Source: G963708235 sp963708235 (lineage in GTDB: Bacteria; Actinomycetota; Acidimicrobiia; Spongiisociales; UBA5794). Taken from it: a stretch of DNA of 64,000 bases. Below are positions 31,995-40,889 of the stretch, one piece after another. The notes beneath the pieces are model-generated. The model was not told the origin of the DNA. It worked only from the letters and a program-made list of their open reading frames with translations, and ran no database searches. Position 1 is the first letter of the stretch. Every line of letters begins with the position of its first letter. A program made the translations under genes and the position numbers. The stretch covers positions 186,001 to 250,000 of the forward strand of contig OY970200.1 in NCBI GenBank assembly GCA_963708235.1. The letters are read 5' to 3'.

Positions 31995-33206
31995 AGCGGA
32001 TAATCGCCGCCTTCGCCGTTGTCACACTGCTGGTAGGCCCCGCCTACGCCGCCTCAGGTGCGGCCCAGGTGACTCCCGAAGATATCGCCGCCGCCGACGC
32101 CCGCCGACGCGCCGCCGCAGCCGAGCTCACCGACGCCACCGCCGAATACGACGCCGCGGTCGCCAAGAGCGTCTCCATCCAGGATCAACTGCGGGTACTC
32201 GCCACCGAGCTGGCCGTGGCCGAGCGCAACCTCATCGATCTCCGTATCGCCGCCACCGACGTCACCCGCGCCATGTACATGGAAGCCGGCGCCACCGGTG
32301 CCGCCACCGTCCTCGACGCCGAGACCATCAACGAGATTCCGGTCAAGGAAGGCTATCTCGATCGCCTGTCCAGTGACGGGGCACAGACCTTGGCGCGTCT
32401 CGAAGCCGTCGAAGCCGCCCACGCCGAGCAGAGCAGCCGCCTCGGGGAGCTGCAGACGGAACAGGAAGCCACCGTCGAGGAAGCTCGAGGAGCTGGCGGA
32501 CAGCATCCTCACCCAGCTTGCCGCCGCCGACGCCGACTACACCGGTCTGGTCGCCGCCTTCGAGGCTCAGGAGGCGGCACGCATCCGGGCCGAAGAGGAA
32601 GCGCGTCGCCGCGCCGCCGAGGAGGCGGCACGCATGGCCACCTCGACCACGGCCCCACCGGGCAACGTCACCACCACGACCACCGGGGGTGGCGGCGACG
32701 GTGACGACGGTGGTGGCGGAGGCGTCACCACCACCACGTCGGCCCCTCCGACGACCAGTGCACCTCCGCCGACGACACCACCGCCCTCGCCGCCACCGAA
32801 GACCGGTGGACGGGTATGTCCGGTCAACGGCGCCGTCAGCTTCACCGACACGTGGGGCGCCTCGCGCTCCGGCGGCCGTGCCCATCAGGGGGTCGACATG
32901 ATCGCCGCACGGGGAACACCGCTCGTCGCCATCGAATCGGGAACGGTCCGCTTGTCGAGCAACACCCTCGGTGGGATCAGCCTCTACCTCAGCGGTTCGA
33001 GCGGTGACACCTTCTACTACACCCACATGGACGGCTACGCCTCCGGTCTGTCGTCGGGCCAGTCGGTGTCGGTGGGGCAGGCCGTCGGCACCGTCGGCAA
33101 CACCGGAAACGCCCAGTACACGGTCCCTCACCTCCACTTCGAGCATCATCCAGGTGGCGGCGGTGCGGTGAATCCGACGCCTCTCGTTGCCGGTCTGTGC
33201 CGCTGA
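31991..33206 (+). pseudogene. Secreted coiled-coil M23 peptidase gene with a frameshift
   Basis: The first frame (from ATG at 31991) encodes a signal peptide (IIAAFAVVTLLVGPAYAASG) and a coiled coil up to TVEE. The rest, from LEELADSILTQLAA through a Thr/Pro/Gly linker to an M23 domain (GRAHQGVDMIAARGTPLVAI, YTHMDGY, HLHFEHHP zinc ligands) and the stop at 33206, continues in another frame. The shift, plus one or minus two bases, is near 32480-32484 in GTCGAGGAAGCTCGAG. Adding two A residues would restore VEEKLEEL. It could be a mutation, an assembly error or programmed +1 frameshifting. EnvC/NlpD-like proteins regulate cell-wall amidases or cut peptidoglycan. Confidence 0.75.
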
Positions 33207-33219
33207 CCCTGGTCTTGAT

Positions 33220-33762
33220 GTGCCTTCTGCCCAACCAGATGGAACGTCTCCCGCACAACCAGATGGAACAGAGGCTCCTGCACCCGTCCGCATCCTGACG
33301 GTGTGTCTCGGCAACATCTGCCGATCTCCCACCGCCGAAGCCGCCATCACCGAGGCAGCCCGAACTTCCGGGGTGGCGGTCGAGGTCGATTCGGCGGGGA
33401 CCTCCAGCTACCACGTCGGAGAATCCCCCGATCGTCGGATGGTGGCCGCCGCCCGCAGGTTCGGGCTCCGTCTACGGGGAAGGGGCCGCAAGGTCACCGA
33501 GGAGGACTTTCGCCGGTTCGACCTGATCGTGGCCATGGATGCCGCCAACGAGCAGCGGCTACGGACGCTGGCACCCCCGGACACCACCGCCGAGATCGCC
33601 CGGTTCCGAAGGTACGACCCGGATGGCGACGATCACCGCGACGTTCCCGATCCCTACTTCGGAGGCGCCCAGGGCTTCGAGGTGGTGGTCGCGATCTGCC
33701 GGCGCACCGCAGCGGGGTTGATCGATGCGATTGTCGCCGGCGAGGTGCGGTCCGGGAGCTGA
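33220..33762 (+). CDS. Low-molecular-weight protein-tyrosine phosphatase
   Basis: The protein of about 180 aa carries the P-loop VCLGNICRSPTAEAA (Cx5R nucleophile) and the general-acid Asp in DVPDPYFGGAQGFEVV. Members dephosphorylate tyrosine or, in some lineages, arginine; arsenate-reductase relatives share the loop. The start is unclear: the frame opens with a TTG at 33187 inside the M23 gene, and GTG at 33220 is offered here. The N-terminus contains a repeated CAACCAGATGGAAC at DNA level and is not conserved. Confidence 0.87.
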   Translation: MPSAQPDGTSPAQPDGTEAPAPVRILTVCLGNICRSPTAEAAITEAARTSGVAVEVDSAGTSSYHVGESPDRRMVAAARRFGLRLRGRGRKVTEEDFRRFDLIVAMDAANEQRLRTLAPPDTTAEIARFRRYDPDGDDHRDVPDPYFGGAQGFEVVVAICRRTAAGLIDAIVAGEVRSGS

Positions 33763-33781
33763 GCCGCAACGATGCGGTGGA

Positions 33782-34930
33782 TCAACCGGTTGCGGTCATC
33801 CGTTCCAGTTGCTCGGCGAGCACCGCCATACGCGAGGTGCACGTCTCGTCCTCGACCGGTGGCACCAGATCGATGAGTTGCTTGGCCGCCGCCTGGATCG
33901 CCAGCCCCGCCGGGCTGTCCGGGTGGGCGCGCACCACGGGGCGGCCGTCGTCGCCTCCGGACACCACAAAGGGGTCGAGCGGCACCTGGCCGATCAGAGG
34001 GACCCCGAGTTCGTCCGCCAGTTCCTGGCCCCCTCCGGTCCCGAACAGTGCGTAGTGCCGTCCGTCCTCGGTGGTGAATCCCGACATGTTCTCGATTACG
34101 CCGATCACCGGCATGAACGATCGGCGGGCCATGTCGGCGACCCGTGCCGCCACGCGCTGGGCGGCCCGCTGCGGGGTGGTCACCACCACCATCTCCGCCT
34201 GGGGGAGGAGTCGGGAGAGCGCCATCTGGATGTCGCCGGTCCCGGGTGGCATGTCGAGCACCAGATATCCAAGGTCCCGCGGCCACGCCACATCATGGAG
34301 GAACTGCTCCAGCGCCTTCGAGAGCATCAGCCCGCGCCACATCAGGGCGGTGCCTTCGCTCTCGACGATCATCCCCGTCGACACGACGTGGATGCCCTGG
34401 ATCTTGGCGGGCAGGATGCGGCGATTGCCGTCGGCCTCGAGGCGGACACCACCGGCGTCGAGCATCCTCGGAATCGAGAATCCCCAGATGTCGGCGTCGA
34501 GCAGCCCGACCTCGTGACCACGGTCGGCGAGTGCCATCGCCAGGTTGACGCTCAGCGAGGACTTACCGACCCCGCCCTTGCCGCTGGACACGGCGATCAC
34601 CCGCGTCATCGGGTTGACCGAGGTCGGTGATGCATTGTCCCTGGCGTGCCGGCGCGCCCGGCTCATCAGTGCCGAACGCTCCGACTGGCTCATGGCGGTC
34701 ACCTGGACGACGACATGGTCGACCCCACCGAGTGCCTCGACCTTGCGGACGACATCGCTCTCGATCTGGTCCCGCATCGGGCAGGCGGCGATGGTCAGCG
34801 CCAGTTTGATGGTGACCGTGGCGTCGTCGATGGCGATCCCCTTGATCATCCCGAGTTCGACCACATCGGTGCCCAACTCGGGATCGATCACGCCGCGCAG
34901 TGCGCCTTCGATATCGGTGCGATCTGCCAT
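33782..34930 (-). CDS. Mrp/NBP35 family Fe-S cluster carrier ATPase
   Basis: The 382-aa protein has an N-terminal MIP18/DUF59 domain (IEGALRGVIDPELGTDVVELGMIK, with TIAACPMRDQI) and an Mrp ATPase domain with the deviant Walker A SSGKGGVGKSSLSVNLA, DADIWGFSIPRML, YLVLDMPPGTGD and IGVIENMSGF. It inserts or carries Fe-S clusters. GAGG precedes the ATG at 34930. It diverges from the ErpA-like gene across 106 bp, forming an Fe-S assembly pair. Confidence 0.93.
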   Translation of the reverse strand: MADRTDIEGALRGVIDPELGTDVVELGMIKGIAIDDATVTIKLALTIAACPMRDQIESDVVRKVEALGGVDHVVVQVTAMSQSERSALMSRARRHARDNASPTSVNPMTRVIAVSSGKGGVGKSSLSVNLAMALADRGHEVGLLDADIWGFSIPRMLDAGGVRLEADGNRRILPAKIQGIHVVSTGMIVESEGTALMWRGLMLSKALEQFLHDVAWPRDLGYLVLDMPPGTGDIQMALSRLLPQAEMVVVTTPQRAAQRVAARVADMARRSFMPVIGVIENMSGFTTEDGRHYALFGTGGGQELADELGVPLIGQVPLDPFVVSGGDDGRPVVRAHPDSPAGLAIQAAAKQLIDLVPPVEDETCTSRMAVLAEQLERMTATG

Positions 34931-35036
34931 AGACCTCAATCGTAGGCGGGTAGCGGTTGCTCGCCGCTGTCGCCATCGTCCCCGGTGCCCGTATACTGGT
35001 TGCACAGCGAGTTCTTTTCCAGGAGGTCCTCGGACC

Positions 35037-35402
35037 GTGATCACCAACGAACCAACTACCGCCGATGTGGATGTCCTTCCGGTGACGCTCAGCCAGACCG
35101 CCGCCGCCAAGGTGCGCGAGCTGATCGAATCCGAAGGCGACCCGTCGCTGGCGCTGCGCCTTGCGGTGCGGCCCGGAGGCTGCTCCGGCTTCTCGTACGA
35201 CATGTTCTTCGACAGCAAGATCGACGACACCGACCTCGTGTCCGAGACCGACGGGGTCCGGTTGACCGTCGACGCCGAATCGGCGGCGATGGTCGGAGGA
35301 GCGGTCGTGGACTACAAGGACATGGGGCTGCAGGGCGGCGGATTCGCCATCAACAACCCGAACCAGACCCGGTCCTGCGGTTGCGGTCAGTCGTTCTGCT
35401 GA
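35037..35402 (+). CDS. HesB/IscA (ErpA-like) Fe-S cluster insertion protein
   Basis: The 121-aa protein is an A-type carrier. It has LSQTAAAKVRELIESEGDP, RPGGCSGFSYDM and a C-terminal SCGCGQSFC, giving the three conserved cysteines. FAINNPNQTRSCGCG is typical of ErpA. GTG at 35037 has AGGAGG ten bases upstream, and TATACT at 34992-34997 could be its -10. The adjacent divergent mrp gene supports a role in Fe-S cluster delivery. Confidence 0.94.
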   Translation: MITNEPTTADVDVLPVTLSQTAAAKVRELIESEGDPSLALRLAVRPGGCSGFSYDMFFDSKIDDTDLVSETDGVRLTVDAESAAMVGGAVVDYKDMGLQGGGFAINNPNQTRSCGCGQSFC

Positions 35403-35415
35403 CCGGCAGCCACTG

Positions 35416-35796
35416 ATGCCGAAGTCCATCCTGCCGGTGACGTCGGCCCCCCCGGCAATGGGGCCCTACTCGGTGCTCACCGAGGCCAACGGCTTTGTCT
35501 TCATGTCCGGCCAGATCGGGCTCGACCCCGCCACCGGCACCACCGTGCCGGGAGGCGTCGAGGAGCAGGCCGACCAGATCATGCGGAACATCGGCGCCAT
35601 CCTCGGCGATGCCGGGCTGGGCTACGACGACATCGTCAAGACCACCATCTTTCTCGCCGACATGGCCGATTTCGCCGCCGTCAACACCGTCTACGCCGGC
35701 TACATCGGCGATACCCGCCCCGCCCGGTCGACCGTCGAGGTGGCTGCCCTCCCCGGTGGTCACCTGGTGGAGATCGAACTCATCGCCGCCCGCTGA
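35416..35796 (+). CDS. RidA family reactive-intermediate deaminase
   Basis: The 126-aa protein has the Rid pattern: PPAMGPYSVLTEANGFVFMSGQIGLDP, EEQADQIMRNIGAILGDAG, YIGDTRPARSTVEVAALP and VEIELIAAR. The substrate-binding Arg in RPARSTVEV and the terminal Glu are present. RidA hydrolyses 2-aminoacrylate and similar enamines released by PLP enzymes. It starts 13 bp after the ErpA-like gene. Confidence 0.94.
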   Translation: MPKSILPVTSAPPAMGPYSVLTEANGFVFMSGQIGLDPATGTTVPGGVEEQADQIMRNIGAILGDAGLGYDDIVKTTIFLADMADFAAVNTVYAGYIGDTRPARSTVEVAALPGGHLVEIELIAAR

Positions 35797-35856
35797 CCCG
35801 GAGCTTCCGATTCGCCCCGGTATTCGAATGGGGCGGCAGCGCCCCCGGGCCGCCCT

Positions 35857-36153
35857 TCAGTCGATGCGGTGTTGCATCCTGGCGAGGTCGGCGGTGATCG
35901 GCGTCACAAAGGTGGCGGACACCGCAACGTGGTCGGGATGCGTGGCGTACGTCCGGTACCCGGCCTCGTCGGCGAACTCTGCGATGAGCGCCAGGTCGTA
36001 GGTGCCCTCGATCAGCCCCAGATCGGCTCCCAGCTCGAAGCGGAGGATCCCGGGCACCGTCTCGGGAAGACCTCTGAGAGCCGCTTGCATGCGATCGATG
36101 TCTTCGGCGGCGACGTCGTGCTTCAAGCGGAGGAGGACAATGTGGCGGATCAT
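35857..36153 (-). CDS. Dabb (dimeric alpha/beta barrel) stress-responsive family protein
   Basis: The 98-aa protein begins MIRHIVLLRLKHDVAAEDIDRMQ, continues with LRFELGADLGL and DLALIAEFADEAGYRTYATHPDHVAV, the standard Dabb signature. Related proteins include olivetolic acid cyclase and plant stress proteins; most bacterial members are uncharacterised. The ATG at 36153 has GGAGAAG upstream. It stands alone and diverges from the aldehyde dehydrogenase gene. Confidence 0.9.
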   Translation of the reverse strand: MIRHIVLLRLKHDVAAEDIDRMQAALRGLPETVPGILRFELGADLGLIEGTYDLALIAEFADEAGYRTYATHPDHVAVSATFVTPITADLARMQHRID

Positions 36154-36331
36154 GGGTTCGCTTCTCCTCAGGAAGGTGTCGGAACGGGTGGGTGGTTGGG
36201 CTGGGCACGCCTCAGGCGTGGCGTCGAAATGCACGGTACCTTTGTGGAGACAACGGCCGGACGGGGACCGCCGGTACCATTCGGATCAACGGCCGCACCG
36301 CTCATGGGCCAGTCGACAGAGGAGGCCTTCA

Positions 36332-37846
36332 GTGGACCGTGACCGCATTCTTTCATCGCTCGGACTGACCGACCACAACCCGGGTGTGTACGCCGCCGGA
36401 TGGGCCGACGCCCATGGCGAGACCGTGGTGAGCGAGAACCCGGCGACCGGCGAGCCGATCGCCTCCGTCTCGCAGGGCACGCTCGACGACTACGAGCAGG
36501 TGGTCGCCGCATCCCAGGACGCCTTCTCGGCCTGGCGGATGCTGCCCGCTCCCGAACGGGGTGTCCATGTGCGGCTGATCGGCGAGGCGCTCCGCCGCTA
36601 CAAGGAGCCGCTCGGTGCGCTGGTGGCGCTCGAGATGGGCAAGATCCGCGCCGAAGGCGAGGGCGAGGTTCAGGAGATGATCGACATGGCCGACTTCGCC
36701 GTCGGGTTGTCGCGCCAGCTCTACGGGCTCACCATGACCTCGGAGCGCCCCCGTCACCGGATGTACGAGCAGTGGCACCCGCTGGGACCGATCGGTGTCA
36801 TCACGTCGTTCAACTTCCCGGTGGCGGTGTGGAGCTGGAACTGTCTGGTGGGGGCGGTGTGTGGCGACACCCACATCTGGAAGCCCTCCGAGAAGACACC
36901 ATTGACGGCGGTTGCGGTCACCAACATCGTCCACGAGGTGATGGACGGCACCGGGTTCGAGGGTGTGTTCAACCTGATCGTCGGCGAGGGAAGCACCGTC
37001 GGGGTCGCCATGTCCGAAGATCGCCGTCTCCCCTTGATCTCGGCGACCGGATCGTCCCGGATGGGCGCTCAGGTCGGCACTGCGGTGGCGGCGCGTCTCG
37101 GCCGGTCGCTGCTCGAGCTCGGTGGCAACAACGCCATCGTCGTTCTCGACGACGCCGACCCGGATCTGGCAAGCCGGGCGGCGCTGTTCGCCGCCGTCGG
37201 CACCGCCGGACAACGATGCACATCACTGCGGCGTCTCATCGTCCAGCGGGGCATCGCCGATCAGGTGACCAAGCGGCTGGTCGAATCGTATGCACAGGTG
37301 CCGATCGGCGACCCGCTCGCCGAGGGAACGCTGATGGGTCCGCTGATCGATGCCGGTGCGGTGGCGATGTACGAGTCGGCGGTCACCACCGCCCAGGAGC
37401 AAGGTGGCGAGCTGCTCTACGGTGGCAACGTGCTGGATCGGGACGGTCACTTCGTCGAGCCGACCATCCTGCGGATGCCATCGGACGCCCCCATCCTCCA
37501 GGTCGAGACCTTTGCCCCCGTGCTCTACATCGTCGAGGTCGACGATCTCGACGAGGCGATCGCGGTGCAGAACGGCGTCGATCAGGGACTGTCCTCGGCG
37601 GTGTTCACCGACTCGATGCGCTCGGCGGAGCGGTTCCTCTCCCACGAGGGATCCGACTGCGGCATCGCCAACGTCAACATCGGCACCTCCGGTGCCGAGA
37701 TCGGCGGTGCCTTCGGCGGCGAAAAGGACACCGGCGGCGGACGCGAGTCCGGTTCCGATGCCTGGAAGGCCTACATGCGTCGCCAGACCGTCACCATCAA
37801 CTGGAGCACCGACCTCCCCCTCGCCCAGGGCATCGAATTCGGCTGA
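36332..37846 (+). CDS. Aldehyde dehydrogenase, ALDH7 (aminoadipate-semialdehyde) type
   Basis: The 504-aa protein has SFNFPVAVWSWN, KPSEKTPLTA, the NAD loop ATGSSRMGAQVG, LELGGNNAIVV (general base Glu) and nucleophile Cys in VGTAGQRCTSLRR. The C-terminal GRESGSDAWKAYMRRQTVT is diagnostic of ALDH7/antiquitin, which oxidises alpha-aminoadipate semialdehyde in lysine breakdown or protects against osmotic stress. GTG at 36332 has GAGGAGG seven bases upstream; the frame is open further but without that signal. No lysine-degradation partner is adjacent. Confidence 0.93.
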   Translation: MDRDRILSSLGLTDHNPGVYAAGWADAHGETVVSENPATGEPIASVSQGTLDDYEQVVAASQDAFSAWRMLPAPERGVHVRLIGEALRRYKEPLGALVALEMGKIRAEGEGEVQEMIDMADFAVGLSRQLYGLTMTSERPRHRMYEQWHPLGPIGVITSFNFPVAVWSWNCLVGAVCGDTHIWKPSEKTPLTAVAVTNIVHEVMDGTGFEGVFNLIVGEGSTVGVAMSEDRRLPLISATGSSRMGAQVGTAVAARLGRSLLELGGNNAIVVLDDADPDLASRAALFAAVGTAGQRCTSLRRLIVQRGIADQVTKRLVESYAQVPIGDPLAEGTLMGPLIDAGAVAMYESAVTTAQEQGGELLYGGNVLDRDGHFVEPTILRMPSDAPILQVETFAPVLYIVEVDDLDEAIAVQNGVDQGLSSAVFTDSMRSAERFLSHEGSDCGIANVNIGTSGAEIGGAFGGEKDTGGGRESGSDAWKAYMRRQTVTINWSTDLPLAQGIEFG

Positions 37847-37865
37847 GCAACCCCTGCAGGGCACG

Positions 37866-38066
37866 CGGACATTGACGCCGCGCTTCGCCCCGTCTGCGTC
37901 TGAAAGCGCCATGGGCCAAAGTCGGTGACGCTGCGGCTGGGGCGGACTTTGACGTCGCGCTTCGCCCCGTCTGCGTCTGAAAGCGCCATGGGCCAAAGTC
38001 GGTGACGCTGCGGCTGGGGCGGACTTTGACGTCGCGCCCCGCCCCGTCTGCGGCCACAAAGCGTCC
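37866..38066 (+). repeat. 77-bp tandem repeat, about 2.6 units
   Basis: CGGAC plus ATTGACGCCGCGCTTCGCC... begins at 37866, 37943 and 38020 with an exact 77-bp period. The units carry the same CGCCCCGTCTGCG core as the foldback repeats, so this is a tandemly amplified piece of that family. It starts 20 bp after the dehydrogenase stop. Confidence 0.85.
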
Positions 38067-38103
38067 GCAGACACCCCGCCCCCCGGGGCGGGGAGGGCCA
38101 GAA
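38067..38103 (+). repeat. Right-end fragment of the foldback repeat
   Basis: The segment ending CGGGGCGGGGAGGGCCAG contains a GC hairpin and the right terminal sequence seen at 23152-23164. It closes the tandem array. Confidence 0.6.
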
Positions 38104-38280
38104 AAGAGGCCGCACGTGTGTCGATCCACCGCTGCGCCACCCACCGACTCCTCAAGGCCCCACTTGAAATCGAAAGGAGCGTCTCCCCGGGACGGGGAGG
38201 CCCAGAAGGGGACTCCGCACTATGGCCGCGCCGTCTTGCCGAGAAGGTAGAGCGAATTCCGCAACGCCGCCGTGCTCTTT

Positions 38281-38360
38281 TTGGCCCTCCCCGCCCCGGG
38301 GGGCGGGGTGCCTCCGAGGTTCGGGGAGGAGGTGGGGCGGGGCGCGAGGTCTGCATCCCT
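38281..38360 (+). repeat. Left-half fragment of the foldback repeat
   Basis: From TTGGCCCTCCCCGCCCC through the GGCGGGGTGCCTCCGAGG segment to GCGGGGCGCGAGG, this matches the left third of the repeat at 22919; similarity fades after about 38360. Confidence 0.7.
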
Positions 38361-38449
38361 GAATGTCGATGTGTCCCGTGCGGTGGTGTGTCGCCGTGTG
38401 GATGCGCAGCTGGACGGGGCGCCGGGCGATCATGCCGAGATGCGTTCCG

Positions 38450-38854
38450 CTATCCCGGGATGAAGCTCAGCCTTATCTGACGCACGGAGTTGTCGAGATT
38501 GGGGTCGACCAGGACGACGGACTGCCACGTGCCCAGGGCGGGGCGTCCTGCGATGACCGGGATCACCAGGGAGGGGGAGACGATGCCGGGGATGACGTGA
38601 TCGGCGCCGTGGCCTGGGGAGCCGTGGCGATGGCGGTAGCGGTCGTCACGCGGGACCAGGTCGTCGACGGTGTCCATGAAGTCGTCGTCGCTCCCGGCAC
38701 CGACCTCGATGATGGCCAGACCGGCGGTGGCGTGGGGAACGAACACCGAGAGCAGTCCGTCGCCGCGTCCCGAGGCGAAATCCGCCACATCGCCGGTGAG
38801 ATCGAATGTGCCGCGCCGGTGTCCGGTGTGGACTTCGACGACAACCGAGTCCAT
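38450..38854 (-). CDS. yjbQ: YjbQ family (secondary thiamine-phosphate synthase-like) protein
   Basis: The 134-aa protein has LLSVFVPHATAGLAIIEVGAG, DRYRHRHGSPGHGADHVIPGIVSPSLVIPV and LGTWQSVVLVD, the UPF0047 signature with its conserved His residues (PHAT, DRYRHRHGSPGHG). E. coli YjbQ shows weak thiamine-phosphate synthase activity; the physiological role is unsettled. It starts 3 bp after the GlnR-like regulator stop and is the last gene of the glnA-glnR-yjbQ run. Confidence 0.92.
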   Translation of the reverse strand: MDSVVVEVHTGHRRGTFDLTGDVADFASGRGDGLLSVFVPHATAGLAIIEVGAGSDDDFMDTVDDLVPRDDRYRHRHGSPGHGADHVIPGIVSPSLVIPVIAGRPALGTWQSVVLVDPNLDNSVRQIRLSFIPG

Positions 38855-38857
38855 GTC

Positions 38858-39508
38858 TCAGCCGAACCGGTAGCCGACGCTACGGACCGTGGTGATCCAC
38901 GAGCTCCGCTCCTCGCCCAGCTTGGCGCGGAGACGCCGGACGTGGACATCGACGGTCCGCGAGCCGCCGAAGTAGTCGTACCCCCACACCTTCGACAGGA
39001 TCTGCTCCCGGCTCCACACCCGTCCCGGGTGCTCCACGAAGAAGCGCAGCAGCTCGTACTCCATGTAGGTCAGGTCGCGGGGTCCGCCGGCAACGGTGGC
39101 TTGATAGGTGGCGGTGTTGAGTTCGAGGTCGCGGTACTTGAGGACGTCGCTGTCGGTCTGCACTTCGATGCCTGTGGCAAGTCGGCGGAGCCGCACCCCG
39201 AGCTCGGTGGCGTCGATCGGGGAGAGGATGAAGTCGTCGTAGCCGTCCTCGTCGGCGAGGTCGGAGGTGCGGGTCCGGTCGGCGACCACCAGCACCGGCA
39301 CCGACTCCTCGGTACGCAGCTTGCGGGCCATACCGAGCGTCAACCCCACGTCGTCGGTCACCTCGACCACCGCCGCCGGCCAGCCGCCGTCGGGACGGCG
39401 TACTTCGGCATCGCCGAGCGAGTCCACCGGGACCGGTTGGAAACCTGCACCGAGCAGCGCCCCGATGAGCGCCTGGCTCGGACTCGGGGGGAACACGGCG
39501 ACGAACAT
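38858..39508 (-). CDS. glnR: GlnR-like OmpR-family orphan response regulator
   Basis: The 216-aa protein ends in a winged-helix domain with VWGYDYFGGSRTVDVHVRRLRAKLG and VRSVGYRFG, near-identical to that of actinobacterial GlnR. The N-terminal receiver is degenerate: where the phosphoacceptor Asp is expected the sequence is AAVVEVTDDVGL. GlnR is an atypical, phosphorylation-independent regulator of nitrogen genes. Its ATG overlaps the glnA stop (TGATG), so the two are co-translated, and a candidate GlnR box lies upstream of glnA. Functional assignment is by similarity and context. Confidence 0.82.
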   Translation of the reverse strand: MFVAVFPPSPSQALIGALLGAGFQPVPVDSLGDAEVRRPDGGWPAAVVEVTDDVGLTLGMARKLRTEESVPVLVVADRTRTSDLADEDGYDDFILSPIDATELGVRLRRLATGIEVQTDSDVLKYRDLELNTATYQATVAGGPRDLTYMEYELLRFFVEHPGRVWSREQILSKVWGYDYFGGSRTVDVHVRRLRAKLGEERSSWITTVRSVGYRFG

Positions 39509-40818
39509 CAGAGCACTGGCAGGTAGGTCTGGAGCTCGAACTGGGACACGTGGCTCTGGTACCGGTCCCACTCCTCGCGCTTGTTGCGCAGGAACCACTC
39601 GAACACATGGTCGCCGAGGGTGTCCTTGACCAGCGCCGAGCTCTCCATCGCATCGAGTGCATCGGCCAGGTTGGTGGGAAGCCGGTGGACCCCCGAAGGG
39701 GCCCCCTTGCCGTCCACCGTGACCTCTTCGGGGAGTTCGTAGTTGTTCTCGACCCCGGCCAGCCCGGCGGCGAGGATCACGGAGAAGGCCAGGTACGGGT
39801 TGCAGGCGCCATCGGGGGAGCGGTATTCGATGCGGGTGGCGGAGGGCTTGTTGCGCTTCGCCGCCGGCACCAGCACCACGGCGGACTGGTCGTGACGACC
39901 CCACTGTTCGTAGACGGGGGCATCGAAGCCGCTCACCAGCCGCTTGTACGAATTGACCCACTGGTTGGTGATCGCCGTGATCTCGCGCCCGTGATGGAGC
40001 AGACCGGCGATGAAGGCCCGGGCCGTCTTCGACAACCCGTATTCGGCGCCCTCCTCGTAGAAGGCGTTCTCGTCCCCGTTGAACAGCGATAGGTGGAGGT
40101 GCATCCCGCTGCCGTCGTAGCCCTCCAGCGGCTTGGGCATGAACGTGGCGTAGATGTCGTGCTCCATCGCCACCTCCTTCACCGCAAGACGGGTGGTGAC
40201 GACGTTGTCGGCCATGGTGAGCGCATCGGTGTGGCGGAGGTCGAGCTCGTGTTGGCTGGGGGACACCTCGTGGTGGGACGATTCGACGGGGATGCCGAGA
40301 CCTTCGAGGGTGAGGATCGTCTTGCGGCGGTACTCCTGGGCGACATCGAGCGGGGTCAGGTCGAAGTACCCGCCGCGATCGAGCGTCTGTGGAACCGGGC
40401 CGGAGTCGGCGAAGTAGAAGTATTCGATCTCGGGTCCGACGTAGAACGCAAACCCCAGCTCGTGGGCGCGTTCCAGGCTCCGGCGCATCACCCACCGCGG
40501 GTCGCCCTCGAAGGGTGTTCCGTCGGGCCTGACGATATCGCAGAACATCCGCGCCACCCCGGCGTCCCCGGAACGCCACGGCAGGATCTGGAACGTGGTG
40601 GGATCGGGTCGGGCCAGCATCTCGGATTCGTGACGTCGCGAGAAGCCGTCGATGGCGGACCCGTCGAACCGCATCCCCTCATCGAAGGCGGTTTCCAGCT
40701 CGGCGGGGGTGATGGCGAACGACTTGAGCAGCCCGAGCACATCGGTGAACCAGAGCCGGATGAAGCGAACCCCCCGCTCCTCGACGGTGCGCAGGACGTA
40801 CTCGTGTTCCTTACCCAT
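39508..40818 (-). CDS. glnA: Type I glutamine synthetase family protein
   Basis: The 436-aa protein has the GSI folds: FTDVLGLLKSFAI, RFDGSAIDGF, VGPEIEYFYF, ESSHHEVSPSQHELDLRH, MPKPLEGYDGSGMHLHLSL, NSYKRLVSGFDAPVY and ATRIEYRSPDGACNPYLAF. The adenylylation-site motif NLYDLP of beta-type GSI is absent, so it is an alpha-like or GlnA-related form. It makes glutamine from glutamate and ammonia, or a gamma-glutamylamide if specialised. ATG at 40818 has GAGGAGG upstream. It forms an operon with the GlnR-like gene. Confidence 0.93.
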   Translation of the reverse strand: MGKEHEYVLRTVEERGVRFIRLWFTDVLGLLKSFAITPAELETAFDEGMRFDGSAIDGFSRRHESEMLARPDPTTFQILPWRSGDAGVARMFCDIVRPDGTPFEGDPRWVMRRSLERAHELGFAFYVGPEIEYFYFADSGPVPQTLDRGGYFDLTPLDVAQEYRRKTILTLEGLGIPVESSHHEVSPSQHELDLRHTDALTMADNVVTTRLAVKEVAMEHDIYATFMPKPLEGYDGSGMHLHLSLFNGDENAFYEEGAEYGLSKTARAFIAGLLHHGREITAITNQWVNSYKRLVSGFDAPVYEQWGRHDQSAVVLVPAAKRNKPSATRIEYRSPDGACNPYLAFSVILAAGLAGVENNYELPEEVTVDGKGAPSGVHRLPTNLADALDAMESSALVKDTLGDHVFEWFLRNKREEWDRYQSHVSQFELQTYLPVL

Positions 40819-40889
40819 CGGTCCTCCTCGCCAACGGCGACGGTGCGCCGGTGCGGCCGCCACGCCATCGTATGCCGGTGCGGGGGACG

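Larger units (their letters stand above)
37847..38449. other. Repeat-filled intergenic region
   Basis: The 603 bp between the dehydrogenase gene and yjbQ hold a 77-bp tandem repeat, a right half and a left half of the foldback element, and hairpin-like GC segments such as CTCCCCGGGACGGGGAGG. No coding region is supported. Confidence 0.6.

Noticed and set aside
35037..35042. Further upstream in-frame starts for the ErpA-like gene, giving a much longer protein
   Set aside because: They lie inside the divergent mrp gene; the GTG with AGGAGG matches the family length.
38118..38480. Small plus-strand genes between the ALDH7 gene and yjbQ
   Set aside because: All candidate frames translate repeat sequence and have no ribosome site or recognisable domain.
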